From contig JAFMSR010000015.1 of the NCBI GenBank assembly GCA_022818135.1, positions 30,983,929 to 31,047,928 on the forward strand: DNA of 64,000 nt, read 5' to 3'. A model generated the notes under the pieces. It was not told where the DNA came from. It saw only the letters and a program-made list of their open reading frames with translations, and ran no database searches. The stretch's first letter is position 1; every line of letters starts with the position of its first letter. The translations under genes and the position numbers were made by a program. Below, one piece after another: positions 1 through 12,951 of the stretch. Source of the stretch: Saxidomus purpurata (Eukaryota; Mollusca; Bivalvia; Venerida; Veneridae).

Positions 1-70
1 ATTGTATACAGTCATTAAGTGCATGCTTGGTTTATAGTGTCTGCACAGCTGTGTTAATTCAATGCAAAGG

Positions 71-310
71 TATTGTTTTCTCTTTATTCAATTACTCCTA
101 CTACAGTGTACATTGTTTTCTCTGTATTCAATTACTCCTACTACAGTGTACATTGCCTTCTCTGTATTCAATTACTCCTAATACAGTGTACATTGCTTTC
201 TCTGTATTCAATTACTCCTACTACAGTGTACATTGTTTTCTCTGTATTCAATTACTCATACTACAGTGTACATTGTTTTCTCTGTTTTCAATTACTCATA
301 CTACAGTGTA
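71..310. repeat. 40-bp minisatellite, six copies
   Basis: Six consecutive 40-bp units lie at 71, 111, 151, 191, 231 and 271. Each contains 'attcaattactcctactaca' with one to three substitutions between units. Two long forward reading frames cross the array. They are a by-product: 40 is not a multiple of three, so one DNA repeat read in rotating frames gives a 40-residue protein repeat. No protein is inferred. Confidence 0.95.
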
Positions 311-640
311 TACAATTTACAGTGTAATGATGATAATAACAACTGCTGTTACAGTAATAATTTCTTTGTTTCCAGAAGTTAACAGTGTAGGTTATACAAA
401 AAATGCAAATAACGAATACCCCGTAGGCCTTTTATTCAGTTATTTCTTCTAGTGTATGAACAAAATAAGACCAAAAATACCAATTTTCAAGTATCTAAGA
501 GATAAAAAGCTGTAAACCAACCTTATTTTTTTAGCAAGGACAGACCCTAACACATATATTTGGCGTTAGTGTACCTGTATATGGTGTGCGTTCAATTATT
601 TAAAGTATACATGTATCTTCTGTTCGATTTTACAGTATGA
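311..640. other. Intergenic, nothing recognised
   Basis: AT-rich sequence with no convincing exon, RNA gene or repeat boundary. It separates the minisatellite from the first interspersed repeat. Confidence 0.5.
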
Positions 641-1795
641 TTTTATCAAGGAAAACATCCGACTCAAAGTTTATGAAGATCCAATGAAAAATGCAACCTC
701 TATTGCATGATACATAAGGTTTTTCTTTGATTTTACCTTGTGACATTTTAGCCAAAATGACCCATATTCGAACTCAACCTAGATTTCTTTAAGACTGTCA
801 TTCTGACCAAGTTTCATAAATATCTAATGAAATATAGGCCATGATGGCCCTTAATCGCTCACCAGAGACCTACTTATGACAATATGTGACTAAAGTTCAG
901 CCCTAAACTACATATCATTAACACAAACATTCTGTTTGACCTGGACTGCTGACCAATTTACATGAGGATGGGTTGTAAATGTCATCTGTATGGCATACAC
1001 ATGGTTTTTAATCTGTGACCTAGTTTCTGACCCCAGATGAACCACATTCAACTTTGATCTAGATTGCATTAAGATAACCATTATGTCCAAGTTTCATGAA
1101 GATTAAATACATTCACAAGTAGTTGCTATCATTTGACCCTGTGACCTAAGTTTTGAACCCAGATGACCAATATGCAAACTCTATCTCGAACACATCAAGA
1201 TAGCCATTCTGACCAAGTGTCATAAAGATCCAATGAAATATGCAACTTATATTGCATATACAGGGGTTTTCTATGATTTGGCCCATGACTTAGTTCTTTA
1301 GCCCATATGATCCATATTACAATGTGGCCTTGAGTCATTTAGGCAGTCATTCTGACCAAGTTTCATGAAGATCCAATTAAAATGCAATCTATATTGCATA
1401 CACAAGGTTTTTCAATGATTTTACCCCGTGACCTAGTTTTTGACCCTGAATGACCCATACTTGAATTCGACCTAAATTTTATCAAGGTTATCATACTGAC
1501 TAGGTTTCATGAAAATTCAAAGATAAATGCAACCTCTATTGCATACACATGTGAGTGACAATGTTTTTCTTTGATTTGACCCTGTGACCCAGTTTTTGAC
1601 CCCAGATGACCCTATTCGAACTCAAAAAAGATTTCATCAAGGCAGTCATTCTGACCAAGTTTCACCTAGATCCAATGAAAATAAGCAGATTCTATTGCAT
1701 ACACAAGGTCAAGTGAAGACAGACAGACAGACAGACAGACAGACTGACAGACTGACAGACAGAAGACTGACATCAGGCGATCACAATAAACCATG
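641..1795 (+). repeat. Family A interspersed repeat with internal tandem cores, two pieces
   Basis: A partial copy (641 to about 835) is followed by a longer copy beginning at the hairpin-like GGCCATGATGGCC near 837. The body is made of diverged units of roughly 150 bp, each with 'gaccaagtttcat', 'gcaacctctattgcatacac' and 'gacctagtttttgacc'. It ends in an (AGAC)n run at about 1718-1760. The same family recurs as a fuller copy at 33105-34216. This architecture matches the abundant bivalve elements with central tandem repeats, often interpreted as non-autonomous Helitron-like elements. No transposase is present, and this copy lacks the 3' hairpin seen in the other one. Confidence 0.8.
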
Positions 1796-1944
1796 ACCAT
1801 TTTAGCTGAAACAAACGATGTCAACATCATTATCTAAAGAAGACTTCTACATCATAATCACTTAATACTTAATTCACCTTCTTGGACAGAAATTATAAAC
1901 CATCGTGCTCTTGTGAAATAAACTCATTTGGGTCATTTAAGAAC

Positions 1945-2384
1945 AAGAGGGCCATAATGGCACTATATCGCTCATCTGAGTACTAGTGTACCTGCTGCTA
2001 AGGAAGTCAGTGGTTGCTTGGAAAGTTAGTGGTTGCTATAGGAACTCATTGGAAGCTTGGTTTTTCCTATAACTCTATATAAAGAAAAGCCCCCCCCACA
2101 CCCCCCACCCCCGTCACACACACAGGCGTGGTCAATTTTGATCCAAGGGGCTTGATTTGAACAAACTAAATAGAGGAACATTATTTGTTGCCATAACCAC
2201 CAGAGTTCTGCATGGAATGGAATTCTTTGAGCAACTTTGGTAGAGCTTCAGGCAAGGAACATCCCTGCATAGTTTCATCAACATTGGCCATTGGCCCAGT
2301 GGTTTCAGAGGAGATGTCGACGGACGACGGACAATTATTCATCCGTAAAGCTCAACCTGGCACTAATTGCCAGGTGAGCTAATA
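1945..2384 (+). repeat. Family B interspersed repeat, Helitron-like 3' end
   Basis: The element opens with 'acaagagggccataatggca' and 'atcgctcatctgag'. It contains a C-rich stretch near 2087-2113. It ends in a hairpin (ACCTGGCA..TGCCAGGT) followed by GAGCTAA. A hairpin just before CTRR is the hallmark of Helitron 3' termini. Related copies lie at 29487-30223 (reverse) and 42391-42690 (partial). It is non-coding and non-autonomous. Confidence 0.75.
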
Positions 2385-3256
2385 ATTAAATCAAAACAGG
2401 AGATAGATTTCCACCCTCTTCGACTAGAAAAAAATCTGACAATGTATTGTTGGACTTTGAACACATGCCAAACCTGATCATACATATTAACAGTTAGCTA
2501 AAATATTCACCATTGATAAAATACAACTTAATAGTTTACGCCATAAGGCAATACGACTGTAATGTGAAATGCTGTTACCTACAAAGGCGCAAAACAGTTT
2601 TTTGTTGCCAGTTAAATACGTATCCACCAGTACTTTCAACAAGAATATTTGGTCAATTGTGCAATGATGTTTCCCGAAACCAGCTCATTCTTCACAAAAC
2701 ATTGTTATTTTCAATTAAGTATTTCGCTTTAAGTTCAAAAAAATGCCTTTACTCCAAAAATCACTTCATTCACTGTCTTGTTGTTTTTGCCTGAAAGGAA
2801 TAAAAAAAGCCACATAAGAAACTGTTAAAGATACAACACTGAAATACAGAAATTTTATAGCAAAATCAATAAATTTATCTTGTAAGTATTAAAGTATTGG
2901 TTAAAGTCCCATTAGGCCTAAAAACAAATGTGTTTGTTTTTGGATTCATGCCCCCAAAAATTAGGGTAGGTATAGGTAGGGAAATCTTTTTTATTTGCGG
3001 GGGGGGGGTGGATTTATTTTATTCTCAAACAAACCAAATTGAACATAGCTTTTAATGAATTTATGCTAAAAATATTAACACGCAAACAATGTTCTAGGGT
3101 TGGGGCAAAAAATAGGGTAGGTCGGGAAACCTGAAACAAACGCCTTAGCAAGCTGGATGAAGCTCTTATATTACCAAGACAGCTTCTGTCTTAGCAGCTA
3201 AACTGACCCTTCTTTGTTTGAAAAACTTTTCAAAACGTTTCCATGCTTTTCTAATT
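2385..3256. other. Intergenic with a low-copy G-rich repeat
   Basis: Mostly unique AT-rich sequence. Between about 2950 and 3130 the phrase 'tagggtaggt' recurs around a run of G residues at about 2999-3008, which looks like an old repeat remnant. No gene is supported. Confidence 0.4.
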
Positions 3257-4181
3257 AAGGGGAGTCACTGCTGAAATTCAAAATAACAAGAAATTTTATT
3301 GACCCTGTTTTTTATGGAGACTAACATATTGCTAGTTAATTTCTGGAAAAATAATGTTGGGTCAATTGCAATGACTTAACTTTTTCACAATATTTATATT
3401 TAGTGATACACTATCAGATCAAGGTGTTAATGCAGAATTAGCTAGAATTTAGGTATTGTAAATGTCTATGTATGTGGTGTATTTTTCAGAATGGGTATAA
3501 ATTTTTAATCTTTTCTAATGTAGTATGTCATACTATAGGATGAAAAATTGAGATAGTGACATTTCTATCATCATCTGAATAAATGTCATGATCCTTATTA
3601 TTACCCCACCCACTTTACTAAAATTCATTTTTTCTTTTAAATCATTTTTAAATTATATTTTCATGATAAAGAAATAACAAGGTTTTTTTCAGATATTTTG
3701 CCTACAGTTAATTAAAACCTTTGTTTTAGAATGCAAACATAATAACTGGGGATCAATGTGCATATAATATAAGAAAGAAATTCAATAAAAACTGACAAAA
3801 AAGTGTTTTTTTAGATTTCAACGAGCTTTCAGATATTACGGCATGGGTCTGTAACAAAGAACTGTAAAAGGAACAAGTTATTAATTGATTTTTATATCCT
3901 AACAGTTCTCCTTGTAATAAAGTTTTAATTAAGTGAATATCTTAAACAATTTTTGAGAATTGGCTATTTTTGTACCCCTACCCCCATTTTGACATAGTCA
4001 CAAAATGTGGTCAAAATATTTTTTCTCAAAAATGTTCTCTTTTTTTGCACCAAAATATTCCTGCTTTGTCTAAGTTTACTACTGCATTTTTTTCCCCCAG
4101 TTAAATCATCATTTTTGAAATATCACAAATGTAAATTTCCGGAAGTGCAAAAATCCCAAACCTCACCAGTGACTCCCCTTT
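3257..4181. mobile_element. Non-autonomous TIR DNA element, about 0.92 kb
   Basis: The left end reads AAGGGGAGTCACTG and the right end is its exact reverse complement, CAGTGACTCCCCTT. The interior is AT-rich and has no open reading frame of note. Flanks are TTA/TTTA-like, so a TA or TTAA target duplication is possible but not clear. I read it as a MITE or deletion derivative of a cut-and-paste transposon; the superfamily is undetermined. Confidence 0.75.
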
Positions 4182-6756
4182 AGTGTACATGCAAAACATA
4201 CATGTTTTGACTTTTCCCTGAAATGACACGAAACTGACTGAAAAAAAATAGCGTACATTACCGTTTTAATCAACATGATTCTAACGACATTGAAAAGTTT
4301 ATAACAAGAGGTTATTACCACGGGGTTAGTGATATTGGCCCCTTTACAGTTACTTATTACTCAGTTTCACTTTCCTGACTGATATACAAACAAGGCTCTA
4401 TGACGATCTTAACCTAAATGCGTCAAGTACGTTTGATTTACTTCCACGATATTTTTTTCTAATGCTAAAGCTCTGTCGAATGAAATACAACCCAAGAAAT
4501 TAAATGAATTTATTTTGAAAGTTTACCTTAAGTGACTAAATTTCTGATACAAGAACAAGTTTGTTGAAGTTTAGCATCTATAACGACATGTAAATTAGTT
4601 TCATGAATAATATATAATATAACAACATCAAGTGAAAAATGTCTGCAATTATTTCATATCGCTTTTATTACATATATACTCAATAATTATCATTTTGACA
4701 TTAGCTTGGAACGTAAGAACTATCAAAAGAACTCTTTGAAAATTTTGATAATTATACTCCGGGAGATTGCTGCAAATGCTAGGGCGAGCAGTGGTACTTA
4801 TTGAAATCGCATAATACGAAATAAGTCTCTTAAAACTGTTCTATAAAGAAAGGAAAATTACATCTAATTTACAAAATGGAATTAATGAGCTTACATATTG
4901 GATAAATTCCCGTGAGTCAAACCAGTTCGTAAAAAACATACACCGTTTTTGGCATTTACAGCTGGTAATTAGATAATATTGTTATTCCAGGAAATGAACA
5001 AAACTGTGAACAATAGACTAACTCGAAAACATCGTAAACCTCAAGTTGATCTTAAGGTCGTAAGCATTTTTCTACTAACTTAAAATCCTCGTAAATTACG
5101 GTGTCACCGTAAGCCTCACCTTAACTAAAGGTGACAAAATCGACTTAACATCATCGTAACTAAAGCTAACTACTTGATCTACTTTATAAAGACTAAGTTG
5201 TAATGTTTTCCTTTGAAGTTGCATAATACGCATATAATTATGTTTTTTGTTTTACATCGAATATCAGTATATATATACATGGAGTTTCACTTTTCCATTC
5301 GCGAAATCAGGCAGCTAGCTTCTTTTGAAAAACCGTTTCTTGCATAAAAGTAAGATGTGTTTGGTTTACGTGTATCTCTGGTAGCAAATGATTTTGTCTT
5401 TGCGATCAGTGCAGATCATGATCATCATGCACATCCGTGCAGTCTTTTTAGTGGGCATTCTTTAAAACAATTAAAGGTACTGCTGAAATTGAAAGATGGA
5501 CTAGTCTATTGTAGAACTGAATTCAACATACTACGGCTTAATTAAGGAAGTATTTCCGCACACCCGTGGCATTATAGTTTAATTGTCATCAATGCATAAC
5601 CATAGTATAGGCACCTCGTATATGGCGCTGCCCAGGAAGCTATATTCAGAGCATGTGTTCGATTAAAGTTTCTGCAGCTCCTGAAAAGCTTTGTTCGCAA
5701 AAATAGCTTCCCATTTGTAAGCGGATGTGTATACTAAATGTGTATACCACTGCTGGGACGTCGCATTTTCTATAGAATGAAATACGTTTAGGAAAAGGCA
5801 AAGATTCTCACCAACGCTTTAAACTTCAGGAATAAGGACAAACTATTAAATATTTTAAACTCTTCATTAGGCTTTAAGTACAACGACTCTCGTACGTGTA
5901 TTATCTAATGCATCTGGACGGACATGCGGACGTTGTGAGCTAATTCTATGGGTGTTACTATGTTCTTTTTCACTCTTCTATACATTGTTTTACCGCCAAA
6001 ACATGATGGAATGAACCCGGAGACCACGCAATGCAAAGTTGCTCAGAAACTCAACACCCTAATAGTCTATACTGGCAGACGCATACGGGTTGGTTGCATC
6101 ACCGCAAAATGCTTGATCGTGCATTCAGCAGAAGATGACTGTGTAAGCATTTGCTAATATATATATATAACCCAGCACTACTATGAAATAGTGATGTTAG
6201 CACAAGGAAACAACCATGCTGCTTCAATAATGTTTTACATACAGAAAATCGCGTCAAATATTAATCTTTTCAGTCAAACTATTATTTCGTCACTATGCCA
6301 TTAAAGTCTGCAAACTTAACTTCATGTAGTTTTAATAAAAAAGAAAGACGTTTATTTGGAAATCTGAGCGATTCGATTGGTAGGTAAATGGGGTCAAACA
6401 TATATCTTTTGAAATGATTATGTGCAAGTGGCATCTGCACGATGCATTGGGATACCTTGAAGACTCCGTTGGAATTCTGCAGATGTAAAGTACCTAAAAC
6501 CAAATGAAAAAAAGCGCTATCTTTGCCAGAGAAGTAATTTATCCCATGTCCGTTGTATTGCAGAGAAATCTAGTGTATGATGGCAAGATATTCTGAAAGA
6601 AAACGTCTGCATTTAATATAAGAAATACTCCTATAGATCTAAAATACATCATGTCTCCTCCATGAAGGAATAAAACTCACTGGATCAAAGAGTCTCGTAG
6701 TTATAATATTACCAACTACATTCATACCATGTTTGATGAAAATACAACGAGGAGTT
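4182..6756. other. Intergenic, no gene recognised
   Basis: AT-rich sequence with short open frames only and no recognisable domain, exon pair or repeat family. A small perfect palindrome (TTACGGTG..CACCGTAA) lies near 5096-5112 and a short TA run near 6157-6169. Neither has an assigned role. Confidence 0.5.
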
Positions 6757-6997
6757 TTGTTAAAATTTGACTTAATAAACTCTAACTTATTTAGTGTTTA
6801 ACCTCATTTGACTTTTTGCATAGCCACCGACATATATTGTGGCACGGGCCTATATATGTGTATATAGGTCCGTGATTGTGGGCGGAGCTAAAGTGCTTTC
6901 CTAGAGCGAACTCTTAATAAATTAAGTGATTTAATAGGTAGCTCGCTCCCTTAGGGTTTCTTAATTGTTAAAATTTGACTTAATGAACTCTAACTTA
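6757..6997. repeat. Direct repeat pair enclosing a palindrome
   Basis: A 32-bp phrase starting 'gttaaaatttgacttaat' occurs near 6763 and again near 6966 with one difference. Between them, at about 6841-6872, sits an imperfect palindrome with 14-bp arms (CACGGGCCTATATA / TATATAGGTCCGTG) and a 4-nt loop. This could be an inserted repeat flanked by a duplicated target, or a decayed tandem duplication. Confidence 0.6.
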
Positions 6998-9074
6998 TAC
7001 ATAGATCTACTCTTGCAACAATCACTGCGTATACAAACATATATGTACATGTAGATATACCTACATGTATGGATGTTTTTCAGCGCAGCTTTTGACCGGA
7101 AGTTTAGAACTCTTCAACTGCCAATGAAATGACGAGTAGAATGAATATATTCTCTTTATGAATTACTATTGTGATATTCACTCTTTAGTACATTCGTACC
7201 CAATAGCTTAAAGAAAGCGCATCTTACTACACATAGTGTATTTTTGGTGACAATTTTATAAATGCAATTTTTGGTTGCGTGCATTTAAATGTGCAAATAA
7301 TGATTAGCCGCATTTGTATTTGAAATTGGTGCTTTAGATATAAAAAAGAGGACTGATAAAAGACAGTTGATTGTGTCGTGTTGATTGGTAGAGATTTCAG
7401 CAGTGGAAGGGAAGCAACTCCTGCATGCAGTGTTCTTTTCTTAAATGACTCTCCCAGTCAAATAAGAAAATCAATATTTGGAAAGTTATTTTTTCATACT
7501 GGTAGCGTGAAGAGTTTGGTGTATTGGGTTAAAAGCTATTATTTCTTCTACACTTTTGTACACACACCATTTTCAGCTGGATTGTTACTTGAAAAAAAAT
7601 GCGCATAATGTCACTTTAAGGGTGTATTCAACACTGAAATGAGACACAAGATTGAAAAGGTTGTAAGCAAGTTATAAAATACGGCACTGTTACAATATCT
7701 GTCCTCTATTTGTGTGATGTATAATAAAGTTGAAACTATTCCAACAACATTATATAGTTCTGTTTATCACAGGCACCCCTGTTTTGCATAATTAGTAACA
7801 GATACTCAGCTGAACCTATTTCGGTGACCCCTAGATCTACTTCATTTGTAAACAAGTGACACTCATTATAGCCAGTATTTGGCATTTGCTTGAAGTTTAC
7901 TTTCACAAACTACACAAAAAAAAAATAATAATCAGAGTGAGCCTTGTTTATAATAAGATACAGAGCACATGCATTTTAAAGGTTACCCCGTATATAAATA
8001 CTATGGAGCACAATTATAATCGTAATGATATTTAGTTGTATTATGCAACAAGAATCTGTTTACCATATCTTATAAAATATGAAGACATTTGCCACCTTTC
8101 AGATCTGAAAGTTAGTCACTATTTCTTAGACTGGTCATTTTTTTCATTTAAAAGGAAGATCTATAAGACTTAGTAGATCATTAGCCCAACTAATTGTGCG
8201 CCAGGGCTTTTTGCTATTTACGACAGACATCTATGTAATATCAGTTTGTAAAATGGGTCAGTCTTGCAGTCGAAATATTGAGGCTAAGAACATTTGTAGA
8301 TCATGTATGGTGCTTCAAACATGTCTTTTATCAAGATGTTGTTCTTGGTCAGAATGTATCTGCATAAAAACGGGGAGAAAACAAAACAGTCACGTGAAGA
8401 AAGAAAATTAGTTGAAATTATGTTTTTGACCACAGATCTAGTGTAAAAACTTAATAAGAAAAAGGCCTCAAAAGTGGGGTTACACTGGAAATATGAACCC
8501 CATGATTAAACTGTCTGTCAGCACATTTTCTTCCAATCTGAAGAAAGCTAAAATGGCGTAGATGTTAGTTCATAACCCAGGTAAAAATAGTTATCCAAAA
8601 TATTGAACTAATAAATAACTGCATACTTTCAAAGGGTCACTAAAACAGGTCAGCCACTGAAACAGGTCCTCCTATGATACATTTTCTATAAGGCACCTTC
8701 ACATATTGGTTAAAATCGAAAACATTAAACAACCGAAAAAGACCTAATATAGAGATTTATTTTCTTGTTGTTTCATTGTTGGCAAAGACAGTGTTAAGTT
8801 GTTGATCATCATGATCATGCTATTAGCTATGGCAACATTGATGATTGACACTGTTGTTGCAGGTTAGCAACTTAGCATTCTTTAGATCTAAAAGGTTCGT
8901 TTTTATCACTGAGTATGGCGAAGTACACACAAGTATTCTAAGCTTTAAATTATTACCTTAAATTTCCAAAGATCTAGTTTCACTGCTGATGTTTTTTTAA
9001 ACTGCCAAAATATCAAATCACTCAACATTTACTCTGGGTCAGTGACATCACAGGAAAGGTGGCACGTTCTATTT
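6998..9074. other. Intergenic, no gene recognised
   Basis: Short open frames (longest about 76 codons) lack recognisable domains, splice partners or codon bias. No RNA gene is seen. Confidence 0.45.
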
Positions 9075-9114
9075 TATGACGTCAAAGCCCTATGACGTAA
9101 ACGCTATGACGTCA
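9075..9114. promoter_or_regulatory. Cluster of three CRE-like sites
   Basis: Two perfect palindromic cAMP-response elements (TGACGTCA) flank a TGACGTAA half-perfect site within 40 bp. CREB/ATF-family bZIP proteins bind this motif in animals. No gene start could be identified next to it, so a promoter or enhancer role is inference. Confidence 0.4.
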
Positions 9115-9940
9115 TTGTCATATACATTTATTCTAAACGCTGTTGTGGTTGGACATGATATCGTGAAACAAGTTTGCAGGTAGAAATAATAGGGTCAAAG
9201 GGGATCAACGGAAGAACAATCAGCATAGAATTCTTCAAGTGGTTGTAAATTGTTGTTTTCTTCGGATAAGACAAAAGGTGAGTCAACGTTTCTTGGTCGA
9301 TGCTTAATATTCATGAAATCATGAAATGACTCAGATCTAGCATGGTAGGCCTAGACTAGGCTACTTGTAGACCTAGACTTTTTTGACAAGATGGAATATC
9401 TATTTTCGTTTACAACTTGGTGTCCGTTATTGATTCGATCTACAGTACAGTACACGCCATTATCGTAGAAGGCTGGTCGGCCACTGTCCCATCATCATTT
9501 TCCGACCGCCTAATCAAAGTATAAATTGCGGCATTTAATGTTTGAGAAGTCAGAACCAGATCTACATTCTCAATAGTTTTTGTGAAGATGACAGATACTA
9601 TTTTCTCACCTATGAGATACATATTTCCGCGCATTTACCCATGTGAGATAAACTTATCTCACATCGCTTATCTCACATCGCTGCCGGACTATTTTTACGT
9701 TAATTGTAAGCAGACATAAAAATAAAAAAATGACTGTAAAATTGTTATTTTTTAAATAAACATAGGGTTGTTGGTATTCATATTCTTTAGAGATCATTTT
9801 CTATCCATCTATAGCAGTTCTGAAGTCAAATTCGAGAAAAAGTTGCTTTTCATCTCTTCATCCACATTCTGTATTTGCACTTATTCCTTCGTACTTGCGT
9901 GCACATGCGATTTAAACGGTGAGAAAATTAATCTACCATG
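9115..9940. other. Intergenic, no gene recognised
   Basis: No domain, exon or repeat boundary can be supported. Short antisense open frames here are not gene-like. Confidence 0.4.
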
Positions 9941-9946
9941 TCCATT

Positions 9947-10072
9947 GAGTTGTGGATAAGGAAATCCCACCCGAGGGTTGAGATACGTCCAAAAACGAGG
10001 TTTGTGGATTCGGCAGAGCCTCGTTTTTGGACGTATCTCAACCGTTGGGTGGGATTTCCTTATCCACAACTC
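9947..10072. repeat. Near-perfect 54-bp-arm hairpin (foldback MITE-like)
   Basis: The left arm (9947-10000, beginning GAGTTGTGGATAAGG) and right arm (10019-10072) are reverse complements with only two mismatches. They enclose an 18-nt loop. The pairing continues weakly outward with a one-base gap. The low divergence between arms suggests recent origin or gene conversion. The minus-strand reading frame over it is simply the palindrome translated. Confidence 0.9.
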
Positions 10073-10090
10073 ATGAACAGGTTATTCTAA

Positions 10091-11050
10091 TACGTCTACG
10101 TTGTCAATTATGTCAACGTTTTCACGTGCTGACGACTTGGCGTTGCTGCACAGTTGACCGGAAATAGCCACATTATGGAGTTTCTGGCAAGTGTGCTGAT
10201 ATGAGTTATCGGCACAGTACGTCACGTGATTGTTTTATCGGCCTATATCAAAGAATATCAAGGCAAATTTGATACTACATGTATATATAGTAACAATTGC
10301 AATAATGCAATGTAACTAGTTATATATAGAGGTTATTATGTGGGGCAGGTGTGCCTTAAGGCAATATTGGCACACTTGGTGATATACTGGGTGTCATTGT
10401 GACCGTTATAATATTTTAGTTATATGTATCTCTTTCTGAGGGTAGGTCACAAAGAAATAATATGCATGTAGTTTCCATATTTATTTATATTTATCAATAT
10501 TACCTTTGTAGGTCCTTAAGTCAGTGACTAAAAAAGGTACATGTACTTTGAATCAAGCGTGCCAATATCGCCTTTAGGCACGGCTGCCCTGTATAATTAC
10601 CTTTTTATTGCATATGTTGAACATCGATTTTTCTGAAAATGGGAATAGATAAGACAAGTTTACAAAACATACGTTCCTGCAATATTCATACTTTATCATA
10701 AAAAAATACCATTGAATGAATTAATCACTGAATGAATAAATCATTCAATTCTATCAACAAAAGCATACGTATCAGTTTCAAATTTTGTTGCTCAATAAGC
10801 CCATCCAAATTCGATAAATGGTGAGATTCAGTGTCCTCTCGGAGACCATTTTCCGTTACGTCTACGTTGTCAATTACGTCAACGTTTTCACGTGCTGACG
10901 GTCTGGTGTTGCTGCACAGTTGACAGGAAATAGCCTCAAAATGGAGTCTGGCACACTAACAAGTGTGCCGATATGAGTTATCGGCACAGTACGTCACATT
11001 ATCGTGCCTATATCCAGGAGAATCGAGGCAAATTTGATACTAAATATAGA
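10091..11050. repeat. Pair of about 195-bp direct repeats flanking a MITE
   Basis: Sequence at 10091-10285 ('tacgtctacgttgtcaatta..') recurs at 10857-11050, 766 bp apart, at roughly 85-90 percent identity by eye. Both copies contain a small palindrome built from GTGCCGAT/ATCGGCAC, clearest in the second. The spacer contains the separate TIR element annotated at 10339-10594. The pattern could be a tandem duplication or terminal direct repeats of a composite unit. Confidence 0.75.
10339..10594. mobile_element. MITE of about 255 bp with about 40-bp TIRs
   Basis: The left end (about 10339-10380, containing GTGCCTTAAGGCAATATTGG) is matched inverted at about 10547-10594. The inverted ends share GGGCAG..GTGCCT..AAGGC..ATATTGGCAC. 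No coding potential. It sits between the two direct repeats of the surrounding unit. Confidence 0.7.
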
Positions 11051-11550
11051 AACATATGAAATAAAACGTGACAATGAAGTTGTTATGTGTCAGCAGAAGT
11101 ATTCCACCATAATATACAGTCCTAAAAATGTTTCATGGTAATTCTTTTCAGGGACGAGTGGTATGGAACATCACTTAAGTCAATATTTAAACACAAAATA
11201 TACCAAAAGCATAGTGGCCATACTTTTTATTTTTAATAAGTATCTTTTATAATAATAATAATGATTATGATGAAATCTTAATTTCAAGAAAGTAGCCCAA
11301 ATAGACATTTATACAAATTTTTATATACATCACAATCGCATTGTGGCCTTACATTAATTACAGATAAACGCTCATGCAAATACATACGTTCACAAAAATG
11401 CACACATACAAATACAAAAACTTTCTCACAGTCACACTTTATACAGATGTATTTGGTTTTATACAAAATCCATACAAATTAAAAAGTTAAAAATTACTGA
11501 GGTATAACATTAATTAACATTGTTGCAAAAGTTGTGAGACGACAGGTTTC
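11051..11550. other. Intergenic, no gene recognised
   Basis: AT-rich, with a short 'aataataataat' tract near 11252-11263. Antisense open frames are not gene-like. Confidence 0.4.
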
Positions 11551-12951
11551 AATAACACTGTCGTGAACGCGCACATGTACGGTGTTTCCGTAGACCGGTA
11601 CAGTCAACCAATAATGCGGATGAAAACGACCAAACAAGGTATGTGTCGTTTTAAGTCTCTGTAACTTCAGTCCAATCACGCTTAGAAGTGTATATTTGAC
11701 ATTACTTGCGTGGAAAGGATTATTATTCTTGTTGCATATACTCTTAGCGAACCAAGTGCTAAATTTACACTGCCAATTTCAGCCGAATGGGTCATTTCTA
11801 ACCCTATGAAATTTGAATAGAGATTTGATGCTGTTTTGCATGAAAACTGACACGAAAATAAGAGAATCAGCCAAATTTTAACAGAAACCTGTCCTAAATG
11901 TATTATCCTTCATGAAACTGGCTAAATACAGCTTTGATTTGCCACTGTTTTATTCTTATACAATGTACTTTCTCTTTCAACAACATACAATTACGGTCAG
12001 CACGCACTGGTATCACTTTTCCGTAAAAAAATCACCGGAACGGTCGCAAAAACGCAACGGTGCAGTCATCGCTCACAATTGTAAACCGTATGGTCACCTT
12101 TTAATGTTACGCTTTCCTTGTGGGATATAACTATTTTAATTTGGTTTCTTTGTTCATTTTCTTGCTCTTCCTTTTCAGATATTCTGTAACAGATGCGTCT
12201 TTTCATTTTATTGTCATTTTCAAATTATGATTAATCTGATACTATGATTTTGACAGGAAAAATATGTAAAAGTGCGGGCTTTGTGCAAATGTCAACTGTC
12301 AAAATCATTAAAAAATCCTAGTAACACAATAACAATTAGCAAATAGTGCAAATTCGAAAGAAATACCTTAATTCATTAACACCGTTACACTTTTGTGAAG
12401 TTCGGGCTGTATTATAATCATGTAGTTGTCCGGTCGCATCCCCTCAAATATAAGTAAAATATATGTATATATGTTATATGATGCGCAAAATGACAAAAGG
12501 GCCCTAAAATGTAAAATAAATTATGTGTAACTTTTGAACTATCAGAGATAAACGTTTGAAGTTGGTACCATTTTAAAGCGCAAATACTGGAATACCATCA
12601 AAATTTTAACGACAAAAATATTTATCAATATTTATTGCCTGAAATGGCTCATGTTAAAATTCGAACTTTTTTATAAAAACTATTGAAAGCTTGAAACAAT
12701 GTGTATATAAGAGAACAGACTCTGAGATTTACAACTAATGTATGGCTTATGAAAATCGGTCGATCTGTGGCGGAATAACGGTTACTTAAAAGTTTGCTTA
12801 CTATCATGGTTATGGATAAATTATGCAAATGAGCTAAATTTTAAATGCTTGTACTTTAGCCTAAAAATAAGATATTTGGAAAAGAAAGACATCGTTGGAA
12901 AGCTGAATGTCTCTTGTTTTAAAATACAGTGGGTTTATTAGATGTAACCTT

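Noticed and set aside
27..452. 141-residue repetitive open frame
   Set aside because: It is the 40-bp minisatellite read through; all frames stay open because the repeat lacks stops, and there is no initiation context or family.
1700..1770. (AGAC)n tract as a CRISPR-like or regulatory array
   Set aside because: It is a simple-sequence tail of the family A repeat; there are no spacer units.
9881..10069. 62-residue frame across the palindrome
   Set aside because: Its sequence is dictated by the hairpin arms; no homology or start context.
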